A stretch of 64,000 nucleotides of DNA from Actinomycetota bacterium (GCA_035697485.1 DASSCU010000058.1:1-64000); one strand, 5' to 3'; shown: positions 8,535 through 16,933, counted from the first letter of the stretch. Translations and numbers: made by a program. The notes: generated from the letters alone by a model not told the origin.

Positions 8535-8924
8535 ATGTCGCAGGTGCACGAGTGGGTCGGGTTCGCCGTGGTCGCGTTGTTCGCGATCGGCTGGCTCTGG
8601 CCACTCGGCGCGGTGATCGTCCGACGAGGGCCGGGTGAGCGGTACTGGCAGTGGTTGACGGTCGCGCAAGTCGCCGCCGGGCTCCAGGCCCTGATCGGCA
8701 TCGTCCTGCTGTTGCTCGGACGTCGACCCACGGAGTGGCTCCATTACGTCTACGGGTTCGGACCGATCCTGATCTTGATCATCGCCCATGCGCTCGCGCG
8801 CGACCTGCAGAAGACCCAGCCCGGCGCCGAGCCGATCCAGCCGTGGGTGCCGTTCGCGTTCGCCGCGTTCATCTGTTTCGGGCTCACGCTCCGGGGGCTG
8901 ATGACCGGCCTCGGCATCGGCTGA
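8535..8924 (+). CDS. Small four-helix membrane protein
   Basis: A 129-residue protein with four clear hydrophobic segments: residues about 7-28, 42-62, 70-87 and 103-125. The soluble loops are short; one ends in RDLQKTQPGAEPIQP. No catalytic motif or known family is recognised. It sits between the MoxR ATPase and the NERD-like and VWA genes, all on the plus strand, and could anchor such a complex to the membrane, but that is inference from position only. Confidence 0.7.
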   Translation: MSQVHEWVGFAVVALFAIGWLWPLGAVIVRRGPGERYWQWLTVAQVAAGLQALIGIVLLLLGRRPTEWLHYVYGFGPILILIIAHALARDLQKTQPGAEPIQPWVPFAFAAFICFGLTLRGLMTGLGIG

Positions 8925-8963
8925 GCCTCAAGCCCCGAGACTTGTTCGCCGAACCTGAGAACC

Positions 8964-9464
8964 ATGGTCGCCCCGCAACAGGGAACGTCTGGACCCGCGA
9001 CCGTCGCACGGGTGCTCGGCCGCCTTGACGCGTACAGCTTCTTCGTCGTGCCCGGCCACGAGTGGGAGGCGGACTTCGCGGTCGTGGGCACCACCGGCGC
9101 CTTCCTGGTGCGGGTCTGCGACCTCCCCGGAGTGGCGAGGGTCGACGTTCGTCGACCGACGGTCGGAGACAGTGCCGTTCCCGGGTTGCGCAGGCTGCGT
9201 TCCGGCGCGAAGCGGCTCACCGTGAAGCTCGGCAACGCGGCGATGTTCGCATCGACCGTACCGATCGTGTGCCTCACGCGGGCGATCGCAGGTCCTCCGG
9301 TCGAGGGGGCGGCGGGGGTACGGTTCGTGAAGGTCGACGACCTCGCCAGGGAGATCTCTGCGCGCCCCGCGGTGCAGTCTCACACGAGGGCGCAGTCGGC
9401 GGTTCGCGCGCTCGGTGTGCGTGTCGCCGGCGACCAACGACGTCACTTCACGGTCCGCAGCTAG
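8964..9464 (+). CDS. Degenerate NERD-like domain protein
   Basis: A 166-residue soluble protein. The stretch FFVVPGHEWEADFAVVGTTG followed by AFLVRVCDLPG resembles the core of the NERD (nuclease-related) domain, in which an Asp precedes a hydrophobic strand and a Glu-x-Lys follows. Here the Asp-like residue is present (EADF), but the usual E-x-K is replaced by V-R-V, so nuclease activity is doubtful. The second half (VPIVCLTRAI, VRFVKVDDLAREIS) fits the later strands and helix of that fold. It lies 42 bases before the VWA gene. Family assignment is tentative; a plain hypothetical protein is the alternative. Confidence 0.5.
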   Translation: MVAPQQGTSGPATVARVLGRLDAYSFFVVPGHEWEADFAVVGTTGAFLVRVCDLPGVARVDVRRPTVGDSAVPGLRRLRSGAKRLTVKLGNAAMFASTVPIVCLTRAIAGPPVEGAAGVRFVKVDDLAREISARPAVQSHTRAQSAVRALGVRVAGDQRRHFTVRS

Positions 9465-9494
9465 CATCCATCCAGGCTTCTGCGAGCGGGCGCG

Positions 9495-9500
9495 TAGGCT
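9495..9500 (+). promoter_or_regulatory. -10 box (TAGGCT) for the VWA gene, leaderless type
   Basis: TAGGCT ends six bases before the ATG at 9507, with no ribosome binding site between them. Confidence 0.5.
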
Positions 9501-9506
9501 GGTCGC

Positions 9507-11447
9507 ATGCGCTTCCGCTACTCGCGGTGGGACGGCACCCAGGATCCGTTCGGGCCCGACGTGCCCGCTGCCGACGTCCTCGAGGAGCTCGCCGACGAGA
9601 TCCTGATGGGCGGGGGCGCCGACCACGCCCTGCAGAGGCTCCTCCGTCGTGGCATGCGGGGGCGGTTCTCGGGCATGGATGCCCTGCGGGAACGGCTGCG
9701 TCAGCAGCGTGAGCGTGAGGAGGCACTGCTCGACCTCACCGGCCCGCTCGAGGACGTCCGGGAGCGGCTCGAGGAGATCCTCGAGCGGGAACGTACGGAG
9801 CTGAGCTTCCGCGAGGACGACGACGCGCGCATGCGTGAGGCGTTCCTCGACGCCCTGCCGCCCGATGCGCCCGGCCGACTCGGGGAGCTGCGGGAGTACC
9901 GTTTCGCGGATCCCACGGCGCAACGCATGTTCGACGAGCTCCAGGAACACATCCGCGAACAGGTGATGGGGGCCTACTTCCGGCAGATGGCTGAGGGCAT
10001 GCGCACGATGTCGCCCGAGGACATCGCCCGGTTCAAGGACATGCTCGCCGAACTCAACGGGCTGATCGAGATGCGCGAGCGCGGTGAGGACACCCAGCAC
10101 GCGTTCGAGGGTTTCATGTCCCGCCACGGAGGATTCTTCCCCGACGATCCGCAGACGCTCGACGAGCTGCTCGAGCACATGGCTCGCCGCATGGCGGCGA
10201 TGAGCGCCTTGATGGCGTCGCTCACGGCGGAGCAGCGCGACGAGCTCGCGCGCCTCGCCGAACAGGTGATGCAGGACATGGACCTCGCGTTCGAGGTCGA
10301 CCGCCTGGGCGCGAACCTCCGAGACGCCTTCCCCGGCATGGGGTGGGGTCAAGGCGAGGGTCAGGGGTTCGGGGAGGGACTGGGCATGCCGATGTCCGCG
10401 GCGGTCGATGCGATGGAGCGACTCCATGACTACGAGGAGCTCGATCGTGCGCTGCTGGGGGACTACGCGGGTGCCAGCCTCGACGATGTCGACGAGGATG
10501 CCGCGCGCCGCACCCTCGGCGACGCGGCGGCCCAGGACCTACGTCGCCTGAAGCAGATCGAGCGCATGCTGGAAGACGCGGGCCTCGTGCAACGGCGACG
10601 CGGCCGGCTCGAGGTTACCCCGCGTGGGGCGCGCAAACTCGGCGAGCGTGCGCTCACGCAGATCTTCGAGGAGCTGCAGCGCGACCGGGAGGGTACCCAT
10701 GAGGCGCGCGACGCCGGCGGTCTGGCCGAGCCGACGGGGGCGACACGTCCCTGGAACTTCGGCGACCACGGACAGCTCGCGGTGCAGCGCACGGTCTTCA
10801 ACGCGGTCGCGAGATCGACCCCGGGCGAGCCGGTGCGCCTCACGCCCGACGACTTCGAGGTGGTCGAGGCCGAGCACCGCACGGAGACGGCGACGGCGCT
10901 CTTGCTCGATCTCTCCTTCTCGATGCCGCTTCGCGGACACTTCATCCACGCGAAGAAGATGGCGCTCGCGCTGCACGCCCTGATCGAAGGTCGGTACCCG
11001 CACGACACGCTGTACCTGATCGGGTTCAGCGACTACGCGCGCCGACTGCAGCCCGAGGACCTCACCGCGCCGGGCTTCGAGCGCGTGTACGGGACGAACA
11101 TGCAGCACGCGTTCATGCTCGCCGGGCGCCTGCTCGCCCAGCATCCGCGCGCGACGAGACAGGTGATCATGGTGACCGACGGCGAGCCGACCGCGCACCT
11201 CGAGGGCGAGCAGGCGTTCTTCTCCTGGCCCCCGGTGGCCGAGACCATCGAGCTCACCCTCGCCGAGGCGATGCGCCTCGCGAAGGCGAACGTGCGCCTG
11301 AACATCTTCATGCTCGAGGAGTCCGAAGGCCTCGCTCGGTTCATGGAGCGCCTGGCCCGCGTGACGAAAGGGCGCGTCTTCCTGATGGACGACGACCGCG
11401 TCGGCGAGTTCGTGCTCCGTGACTACGTGGCCCGGCGTTCCCGTTGA
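9507..11447 (+). CDS. VWA-domain protein, partner of MoxR ATPase
   Basis: A 646-residue protein with two parts. Residues 1 to about 430 are mostly charged helices and coiled coil (for example REEALLDLTGPLEDVRERL). The C-terminal part is a von Willebrand A domain with the metal-ion-dependent adhesion site motif DLSFSM, a conserved central TLYLIGFSD strand and MVTDGEPT. No signal peptide is present, so it is intracellular. Proteins of this layout are encoded with MoxR-type ATPases and are thought to work as adaptor and ATPase in assembling or activating other complexes. It resembles the Rv0959-type protein of mycobacteria in size and layout (from memory). Confidence 0.85.
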   Translation: MRFRYSRWDGTQDPFGPDVPAADVLEELADEILMGGGADHALQRLLRRGMRGRFSGMDALRERLRQQREREEALLDLTGPLEDVRERLEEILERERTELSFREDDDARMREAFLDALPPDAPGRLGELREYRFADPTAQRMFDELQEHIREQVMGAYFRQMAEGMRTMSPEDIARFKDMLAELNGLIEMRERGEDTQHAFEGFMSRHGGFFPDDPQTLDELLEHMARRMAAMSALMASLTAEQRDELARLAEQVMQDMDLAFEVDRLGANLRDAFPGMGWGQGEGQGFGEGLGMPMSAAVDAMERLHDYEELDRALLGDYAGASLDDVDEDAARRTLGDAAAQDLRRLKQIERMLEDAGLVQRRRGRLEVTPRGARKLGERALTQIFEELQRDREGTHEARDAGGLAEPTGATRPWNFGDHGQLAVQRTVFNAVARSTPGEPVRLTPDDFEVVEAEHRTETATALLLDLSFSMPLRGHFIHAKKMALALHALIEGRYPHDTLYLIGFSDYARRLQPEDLTAPGFERVYGTNMQHAFMLAGRLLAQHPRATRQVIMVTDGEPTAHLEGEQAFFSWPPVAETIELTLAEAMRLAKANVRLNIFMLEESEGLARFMERLARVTKGRVFLMDDDRVGEFVLRDYVARRSR

Positions 11448-11482
11448 CGTCGCAGGTCCGCCGGGCGGCCGGCGGCTCGCGG

Positions 11483-11488
11483 TAGGGT
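11483..11488 (+). promoter_or_regulatory. -10 box (TAGGGT), leaderless type
   Basis: TAGGGT ends seven bases before the ATG at 11496, within the 48-base gap after the VWA gene. Confidence 0.45.
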
Positions 11489-11495
11489 CGCTTCC

Positions 11496-12095
11496 ATGCG
11501 GCGGTTCGTGAAGTTCGTGGTGTGGGCCCTGGTGTTCGCGATGTGCGCGGCCGTGGGCGCGGTGGTCGCGGCGAACACGAACCCGTTCCCTCCCGGGGTG
11601 GAAGACCCCGGCGCGCGGCCGATCGGGGGTTCCCCGACCGGCGATCCCGATCCGAGCGCGTCGGGTGGCTCATGGCTCGTGCGGATCGACACGCGCACGT
11701 ACCACGACCTGTTCGTCGGGGGCAGGTGCGCCGGGAACTGGCGTATCGACGTCGGCATCGCGGTCGCCGACGGGGCGATCGATTCCGCGGGGGCTGCCAC
11801 GCTCAAGAGCGAGCTGCGATGCGACGAGCCCACGGCCCAGGTCCAGGCCGAGCGCATCGACATGCGAGCCGTCGGCGAGCTCCGCGGCGACGAGCTCCGT
11901 TTCCGGCTCAAGGAGACCGGACGCAGCCCCGCCGGGTCCCAGGAGCTCAGCGGCTTCCTGGAGACGATCCCGACCCTGCGCCTCGTGATGCCGGCGCGCG
12001 ACGGCGCGACGGCGAGCTTCGATTTCGAGATCCCCGACGGTGGACAAGGGACCTTCGGCGCCGCAGGCTCGGTGGTGCTCACCGCCGCCACCTAG
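11496..12095 (+). CDS. Membrane-anchored or secreted protein of unknown function
   Basis: The protein has 199 residues. Residues about 5-27 form a single hydrophobic segment after a basic start (MRRFVKF), either a signal peptide or an N-terminal anchor. A Pro/Gly/Asp-rich linker (PFPPGVEDPGARPIGGSP) follows, then a beta-rich domain of about 140 residues with two cysteines (GGRCAG, ELRCDE) that could form a disulfide outside the cell. I do not recognise the family. It is the last plus-strand gene of the MoxR-VWA region and ends inside a palindrome shared with the next, convergent gene. Confidence 0.65.
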   Translation: MRRFVKFVVWALVFAMCAAVGAVVAANTNPFPPGVEDPGARPIGGSPTGDPDPSASGGSWLVRIDTRTYHDLFVGGRCAGNWRIDVGIAVADGAIDSAGAATLKSELRCDEPTAQVQAERIDMRAVGELRGDELRFRLKETGRSPAGSQELSGFLETIPTLRLVMPARDGATASFDFEIPDGGQGTFGAAGSVVLTAAT

Positions 12096-12104
12096 GTGGC
12101 GGCG
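12083..12104. terminator. 22-bp perfect palindrome containing both convergent stop codons
   Basis: An uninterrupted inverted repeat centred on CCTAGG at 12091-12096, 11 bases per arm, with no mismatch. The plus gene and the minus gene each read Ala-Ala-Thr-stop through it, and their 3' ends overlap by four bases. As RNA it folds into a GC-rich hairpin in either direction, so it probably acts as a bidirectional terminator. There is no T tract. Confidence 0.6.
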
Positions 12105-12958
12105 CCGCGGTGGACATCCCACCACAGCGTGATGACGCGCTGTTCCGCCGGCCCGGCGCTCCAAAGTCCGCCGTGCTCGTGCAGCCGCGGGCCGAGCGCC
12201 TCGGCGATCTCCGCGTCACGCTCGGGCGGCAGGCACAGACGCCGACGCACGAGGCCGATGGCATCCTCTCGGCGGTCGAAGCCGCTCCCGGCCGACTCCG
12301 CGGTGTCGACCCGGTCCTCGCGAAGCACGTCGAGGCCGAGCGCCGCGCAGAGCGCCTCGGCATCGTCGGCGCACGGGCGATCGGGTCGGTCGAGACCGTG
12401 GAAGCGCAGCCACAGGTCGTTCATCCACGAGAGCGGGTGCCGGTCGGTGAGCTCGATCACGACCCGGCGCCGGGCGTGCGCCGTGAGGGTCGTGAGGAAG
12501 CTGTCGAGGTCGGGGACGTTGTACGCGACGTGACCGCTGACCGCGACATCGGCCAACGGCGTCTCCACCGCGACGTCGGGCCAGCGCCCGAGCACGAGCG
12601 TGACCGGGAGCCCGATACCGGCGCCCCGACGGGCGACCGTCTCGAGCATGTCGTCTTGACCGTCGACCACGATCAGGCCCGTGCAGCGCGTCGCAAGCGG
12701 GAGGCTGGTCGCGCCGCCACCCACCCCCACGTCGAGCACCGTCCCGGGTTCGGCGAGCGCTTCGAGGGCTCGCGACGCGGTCGGCGTCGGCGCGCCTCGT
12801 CCGTCGCCGATCGCCGCCCGTTCGCCTCGGCGTGCGAACAGTTCCGACGGAAACCCGTACGGCGACTCCGGCGCGGCCTCGAGGATCGCCGGGGGGATCG
12901 CCCACGACGTGAGGGCTTCGGCCCACGCGGCGCTGAGCGCCGCCGGATCACCTGTCAT
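12092..12958 (-). CDS. Class I SAM-dependent methyltransferase
   Basis: A 288-residue protein. The SAM-binding loop is VLDVGVGGGATSLPLA, followed by an acidic strand end (LIVVDGQDDML) and a later catalytic-region strand VAVSGHVAYNVPDL. An N-terminal helical part of about 70 residues precedes the fold. The substrate is not evident. Its ATG lies 11 bases inside the end of the CoA-transferase gene upstream, so the two are translationally coupled. The frame is open further upstream, but that part runs through the CoA-transferase gene and is a shadow. Confidence 0.8.
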   Translation of the reverse strand: MTGDPAALSAAWAEALTSWAIPPAILEAAPESPYGFPSELFARRGERAAIGDGRGAPTPTASRALEALAEPGTVLDVGVGGGATSLPLATRCTGLIVVDGQDDMLETVARRGAGIGLPVTLVLGRWPDVAVETPLADVAVSGHVAYNVPDLDSFLTTLTAHARRRVVIELTDRHPLSWMNDLWLRFHGLDRPDRPCADDAEALCAALGLDVLREDRVDTAESAGSGFDRREDAIGLVRRRLCLPPERDAEIAEALGPRLHEHGGLWSAGPAEQRVITLWWDVHRGAAT

Positions 12959-14102
12959 CCAGCACCTCGTCGGTGTCGGCGCCGAGCAAGGGCGGCGGGC
13001 GCCTCGTGGGCAGCCGTTCACCGTCGAACCTGAGGGGGTTCGCGACCAGGCGCAGCGTTCCGCCTCGATCCGGGTCGACGACGTCTTCGACGAGCGCGTC
13101 ACCCTCGGGCGAGGCGAACACCTCCTCCATCGTGCGGATCGGCGAACATGGCACCGAGGCCGCCTCGAGCTCGCGGAGCCAGTCGGCGGCGGGTCGGGCC
13201 ATGAACGCCGCCGCGAGCAGCGCCACCAGCTCGTCGCGGTTCGCGACACGGTCCTGGTTGGTGGCGAACCGATCATCGTGGGCCCACTCCGGATGTCCCA
13301 CGACCTCGCACGTTCGACGGAACAGCCGATCGTTCCCGCCCGCAAGGATGAACGGGCGATCCGAGGCGTGGAAGGCCTGATACGGCACGATGTTGGGGTG
13401 CGCGGTGCCCAGGGCGGTGGGCACGACACCGCCGATCAGCGTGTTGGCCGCCTGGTTCACCATCGCGGCCACGCTGGCGTCGAACAGCGACACCCCGACG
13501 TGGCGGCCGAGGCCCGTCCGCTCCCGCTCGGCGAGGGCCGCCAGGATGCCGATCGCCGCCTGCAGGCCGGTCACGACGTCGAGCAACGCCACCCCTGCCT
13601 TGACAGGCTCGCCGCCGGGCTCGCCCGTGACGCTCATCAGCCCGCAGAGTGCCTGCACGATGATGTCGTAGCCCGGCCTGGCGGCCGTCTCCGCCTCGCC
13701 GAATGCCGTGAGCGAGCAGGTGACCAGTCGCGGGTTCGCCGCCCGCAGATCGTCGAGTGCGAGCCCGAGTTCGCCCATGAGACCGGGCCGGAAGTTCTCG
13801 ATCAGCACGTCGGCCCCTGCCGACAGCCGCTCGACGGCGGCGACCCCCTCGGCGCTTCGCAGGTCGATCACGGCCGAGCGCTTGTTGCGGTTGAGCGACA
13901 GGAAGTACGCGGCGTCGTCGCCCGCGAACGGGGGCCCCCAGTGGCGCGTGTCGTCGCCCTCGCCCGGACGCTCCACCTTCACCACGTCCGCCCCGAGATC
14001 GCCCAGGGTCATCGTGGCGAGCGGGCCCGCGAGCACGCGCGAGAGATCGATCACCCGGAGCCCGGCGAGCGGTGCCGGCGCCGTCTGGGAACCGGCCGTC
14101 AT
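12948..14102 (-). CDS. CaiB/BaiF family (class III) CoA transferase
   Basis: A 384-residue class III CoA transferase. Typical features are the opening LAGLRVIDLSRVLAGPLATM, the DLGADVVKVERPGEGDDTRHWGPPF region split by its loop, the segment LNRNKRSAVIDLRSAEG, and VLIENFRPGLMGELGL, where the Asp/Glu-rich loop around the catalytic acidic residue is found. These enzymes move CoA between carboxylic acids, for example in carnitine, oxalate or 2-methylacyl metabolism. Substrate unknown. It forms a two-gene unit with the downstream methyltransferase and fits the acyl-CoA chemistry encoded at 24-31 kb. Confidence 0.9.
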   Translation of the reverse strand: MTAGSQTAPAPLAGLRVIDLSRVLAGPLATMTLGDLGADVVKVERPGEGDDTRHWGPPFAGDDAAYFLSLNRNKRSAVIDLRSAEGVAAVERLSAGADVLIENFRPGLMGELGLALDDLRAANPRLVTCSLTAFGEAETAARPGYDIIVQALCGLMSVTGEPGGEPVKAGVALLDVVTGLQAAIGILAALAERERTGLGRHVGVSLFDASVAAMVNQAANTLIGGVVPTALGTAHPNIVPYQAFHASDRPFILAGGNDRLFRRTCEVVGHPEWAHDDRFATNQDRVANRDELVALLAAAFMARPAADWLRELEAASVPCSPIRTMEEVFASPEGDALVEDVVDPDRGGTLRLVANPLRFDGERLPTRRPPPLLGADTDEVLDDR

Positions 14103-14108
14103 GGGCGC

Positions 14109-14114
14109 AGCCTA
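14109..14114 (-). promoter_or_regulatory. -10 box (TAGGCT) for the CoA transferase, leaderless type
   Basis: On the minus strand TAGGCT ends six bases before the ATG at 14102. Confidence 0.5.
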
Positions 14115-14188
14115 CCGGTGTCAGTGGTGCGTCGGGTTGCCGCGGCGTACGACTGGCCCGGGGGCCACTCGTCGGGCATGATGAGCTC

Positions 14189-14866
14189 GTGAACGAGCAG
14201 AGCCTGGATCGGGTGAACGCGTTCCTTTCCGAGGCGGCGCAGCGCACCCCGGTCGGCGAGGTGATGACGGTGACGCCCGCCGAGATCGGGCGCGAGCTCG
14301 GTTTCCCCGATGCTCTCTCCACCGCGAGGGCGGTTCGAGCACTCATCGCGCGAAGGCGACTCGAACCGGCACAGGGCTCCTATCGCCTGCTCGACAGCAG
14401 GCCCGTCGAGGCGGGCGAGAAGGAGTCGCTCGGACGGCGCCCACGCTCGGCTCGCCAGCCACGCGCCTCCGCGACGAGGCGCGCGGAGCCGGGCGCCGCT
14501 CGATACTCCGACTTCGGGCGAGCCGTGGTCGACCGCTTGGTCGAGGTGGGCCGGGAGGCCGCCGAGATGCGGGCCGCGCTGCGCTCGGCTCGTGAGGAGG
14601 CGCGAGAGGCGCGGCAAGGCCGTGACGAGGCCGAGAGCCGTGCGCGCGCGCTGTCGGAGAAGGTCCGAGAGCTCGAGGCTCGTGCCGAGATGGCCGAGTC
14701 GAACCTCCGCACGATGCTCGCCACGGTGCGGGCGAAGAACGCCGAGGACCCCGCCCGGGACGCGCGGGTCTCCGACTCGGAGATGGAGGCGATCCTGGGG
14801 GTGCTCAAGGGCGACGACACGGTGGAGACGCCGGGCGTGGCGGCACCGGGGCCGGAGACCGTCTGA
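14189..14866 (+). CDS. Winged-helix plus coiled-coil protein, unrecognised
   Basis: Begins at GTG 14189 (225 residues). Residues 1-70 look like a winged helix-turn-helix: the recognition part would be TPAEIGRELGFPDALSTARA and the wing RRLEPAQGSYRLL. A basic Arg/Ser/Ala-rich linker of about 35 residues follows (RRPRSARQPRASATRRAEP), then a long coiled coil from about residue 110 to 190 full of Arg/Glu/Ala heptads. The tail is acidic. This could be a DNA-binding structural or regulatory protein. I do not know the family. The start is inferred from domain limits, since the frame is open further upstream. Confidence 0.6.
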   Translation: MNEQSLDRVNAFLSEAAQRTPVGEVMTVTPAEIGRELGFPDALSTARAVRALIARRRLEPAQGSYRLLDSRPVEAGEKESLGRRPRSARQPRASATRRAEPGAARYSDFGRAVVDRLVEVGREAAEMRAALRSAREEAREARQGRDEAESRARALSEKVRELEARAEMAESNLRTMLATVRAKNAEDPARDARVSDSEMEAILGVLKGDDTVETPGVAAPGPETV

Positions 14867-14878
14867 GGCGTCAGCCGG
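14859..14878. terminator. Small convergent hairpin over both stop codons
   Basis: CCG T CTGA, loop GGCG, TCAG C CGG: seven pairs with one mismatch, covering the TGA of the coiled-coil protein gene and the TGA of the minus-strand ABC ATPase gene. It is weak, with no T tract. Confidence 0.3.
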
Positions 14879-15950
14879 CGGCCGCGCCGCTGCCGTGACG
14901 CAGGAAGGCCTCGTAGCAGGCCGCTTCGTGTTCCGGCGCCAGCTCCAGGAGCGCGAGGTCCTCGGTTCGGCACCGCGATTCGATACCGAGCTCGGCTGCA
15001 CGTCCCGATTCGACGACCGGGCACCGGGGGTGGAACCGGCATCCCTCGGGGATGCGGGTCGGATCGGGTGGCTCGCCGGTGAGGATCGGGCGATCGAGAC
15101 CTCCCGCCTCGGGCACCACGTCGAGCAGGGCCTTCGTGTAGGGGTGCTCGGGCCGCAGCAGCACGTCCTCGGCGGGCCCGATCTCGACGATGCGGCCGAG
15201 GTACATGATCGCGACGCGATCGGCGACGGTCCATGCGAGACCGAGGTCGTGGGTGACGATGATGATCGTGAGCCCGAGATCCTCGCGGAGCTTCATCAGC
15301 AGCTGCAGGATCTCCCCCCGCACCGATGCGTCGAGGTTCGAGACGGGTTCGTCGGCGACGATCACCTCGGGTTCGAGCACGAGCGCGCCGGCGATCACCA
15401 CGCGCTGGCGCTGGCCACCAGACAGCTCGTGCGGGTAGCGCAGGAAGAACCGTTCGGGCGGGCGCAGGCCCGCACGGGAGAGCGCCTTGGCCACGAGCTG
15501 CTCCTCGGGCTCCCCGTTCGGCCCCCGATCGATGCCGTGGATGCGGAGCCCCTCGGCGATGATCTCGTAGATCGTCTGTCGCGGGTTGAGCGCGCCGGTC
15601 GGGTCCTGGAAGACCATCTGCACCTTGCGTCGATAGGGCTTCAGATCGCGGGGAAGCGGATCGCTCTCGAAGAGGATCTCGCCGCCGTCGACGGGCTGCA
15701 GCCCCATGATGGCTCGGGCCGTGGTGGTCTTGCCGCACCCGGATTCCCCGGCGAGCGCGACCACCTCGCCGCGACGCAGTTGGAACGACACGCCGTCGAC
15801 GGCCCGCGACTGTGTGCCCTTCTTTCCCCGCAGTCCCTCGATGAGCCCGACCCGACCCTGGAACGTGACCTGCAGATCGCGCACCTCGATGACGGTCTCG
15901 CGCTCGTTCGCAGGCGGTGGAGGGGCCGCCGTGACCTCCGCACGGCTCAT
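14871..15950 (-). CDS. Peptide ABC transporter ATP-binding protein (DppF/OppF type)
   Basis: A 359-residue ATPase. Walker A is GESGCGKTT, the signature is LSGGQRQRV, Walker B is VIVADEPVSNLD, and the H-loop is VTHDLG. The C-terminal extension (GCRFHPRCPVVESG) is the oligopeptide-type domain that in many members carries cysteines. The start at 15950 is supported by an ATGA overlap with the upstream ATPase gene. It pairs with that ATPase to energise the two permeases encoded at 16930-18874. Transport substrate is probably peptide-like, but nickel and sugar transporters share this architecture. Last gene of the five-gene transporter unit. Confidence 0.92.
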   Translation of the reverse strand: MSRAEVTAAPPPPANERETVIEVRDLQVTFQGRVGLIEGLRGKKGTQSRAVDGVSFQLRRGEVVALAGESGCGKTTTARAIMGLQPVDGGEILFESDPLPRDLKPYRRKVQMVFQDPTGALNPRQTIYEIIAEGLRIHGIDRGPNGEPEEQLVAKALSRAGLRPPERFFLRYPHELSGGQRQRVVIAGALVLEPEVIVADEPVSNLDASVRGEILQLLMKLREDLGLTIIIVTHDLGLAWTVADRVAIMYLGRIVEIGPAEDVLLRPEHPYTKALLDVVPEAGGLDRPILTGEPPDPTRIPEGCRFHPRCPVVESGRAAELGIESRCRTEDLALLELAPEHEAACYEAFLRHGSGAAAG

Positions 15951-16933
15951 GTGCCGACCTCCATCGCCGTCTTCGCAGCGGGAACGAGCAGGCACGCGGC
16001 GCGTCGGCCCTCACCCGCGGGGTACAGCTGCGGTTCGGTCACGGAGCAGTCCTCGAACGCCTTCGGGCACCGGGGGTGGAACGAGCACCCCGACGGCACC
16101 TCGGCGGGATCCGGCGGGTCGCCGCCCAGGCCCATCGGCGCGCCACGGAATCGCTGATCGCCGATCTCCGGGAACGCGGCGGAGAGCGCCTCGGTGTAGG
16201 GATGCTGCGGCGAGTGGAAGACGGTCTCGGCCGGGCCTTCTTCGACGATCTTGCCCGCGTACATGATCGCGAGCTGGTCCGAGGTTTCGACGAGCACCGA
16301 GAGGTCGTGCGTGATGAAGAGCATGGACAGCCCCAGTTCACGCTGCAGCTCCTTCATGAGGCGCAGGACCTGTGCCTGGACCATGACATCGAGGGCCGTC
16401 GTGGGCTCGTCGGCGATCACCAGGGACGGCGAGCAGGCGAGCGCCATCGCGATCATCACGCGCTGCTTCTGGCCACCGGAGAGCTCGTGTGGGTAGTCCT
16501 GCATGCGACGAGTGGGCAGGCCCACCTGCTCCATCAGCGAGCCGACGCGCACACGGGCCTCCTTCTCGCCGGCCTGCTGGTGCACGGTGATCGCCTCGGC
16601 GATCTGGTCTCCGATCCGCTTGACGGGGTTCAGTGCGTGCATCGCGCCCTGGAAGACGATCGACGCTCCCGTCCACCGCACGGCGCGCAAACGCCCCGGC
16701 TTCATCTCGAGCACGTTCTCGCCCTCGAGCAGGACTTCGCCCTCGATCGTCGTGCTCGCCGGCAACAGCCGCAGCACGGCTCCTGCGATCGTCGACTTCC
16801 CGCAGCCCGATTCACCTGCGAGCCCGAGCACCTGTCCCTTGTCGACACCGAACGACACGCCGCGGACAGCCGGGATGCCGCCCGCCTGGGTGCGGTACGT
16901 CACGTGGAGATCGCGGACCTCCAACACGCTCAT
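15947..16933 (-). CDS. Peptide ABC transporter ATP-binding protein (DppD/OppD type)
   Basis: A 328-residue ATPase with Walker A GESGCGKST, signature LSGGQKQRV, Walker B LVIADEPTTALD and H-loop ITHDLS, followed by the oligopeptide/dipeptide C-terminal domain (SGCSFHPRCPKAFEDCS), whose cysteines match the usual set. It acts as a heterodimer with the neighbouring DppF-like subunit. It overlaps both neighbours by four bases (ATGA), so the ATPases and permease are translationally coupled. Confidence 0.92.
   Translation of the reverse strand: MSVLEVRDLHVTYRTQAGGIPAVRGVSFGVDKGQVLGLAGESGCGKSTIAGAVLRLLPASTTIEGEVLLEGENVLEMKPGRLRAVRWTGASIVFQGAMHALNPVKRIGDQIAEAITVHQQAGEKEARVRVGSLMEQVGLPTRRMQDYPHELSGGQKQRVMIAMALACSPSLVIADEPTTALDVMVQAQVLRLMKELQRELGLSMLFITHDLSVLVETSDQLAIMYAGKIVEEGPAETVFHSPQHPYTEALSAAFPEIGDQRFRGAPMGLGGDPPDPAEVPSGCSFHPRCPKAFEDCSVTEPQLYPAGEGRRAACLLVPAAKTAMEVGT

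Noticed and set aside
12959-13429. Extension of the methyltransferase to 445 residues
   Set aside because: The extra part overlaps the CoA-transferase gene in another frame and is not protein-like; ATG 12958 gives the usual length.
14310-16157. A 615-codon plus-strand open frame
   Set aside because: Antisense to the ABC ATPase genes and out of frame with the coiled-coil protein; no domain.
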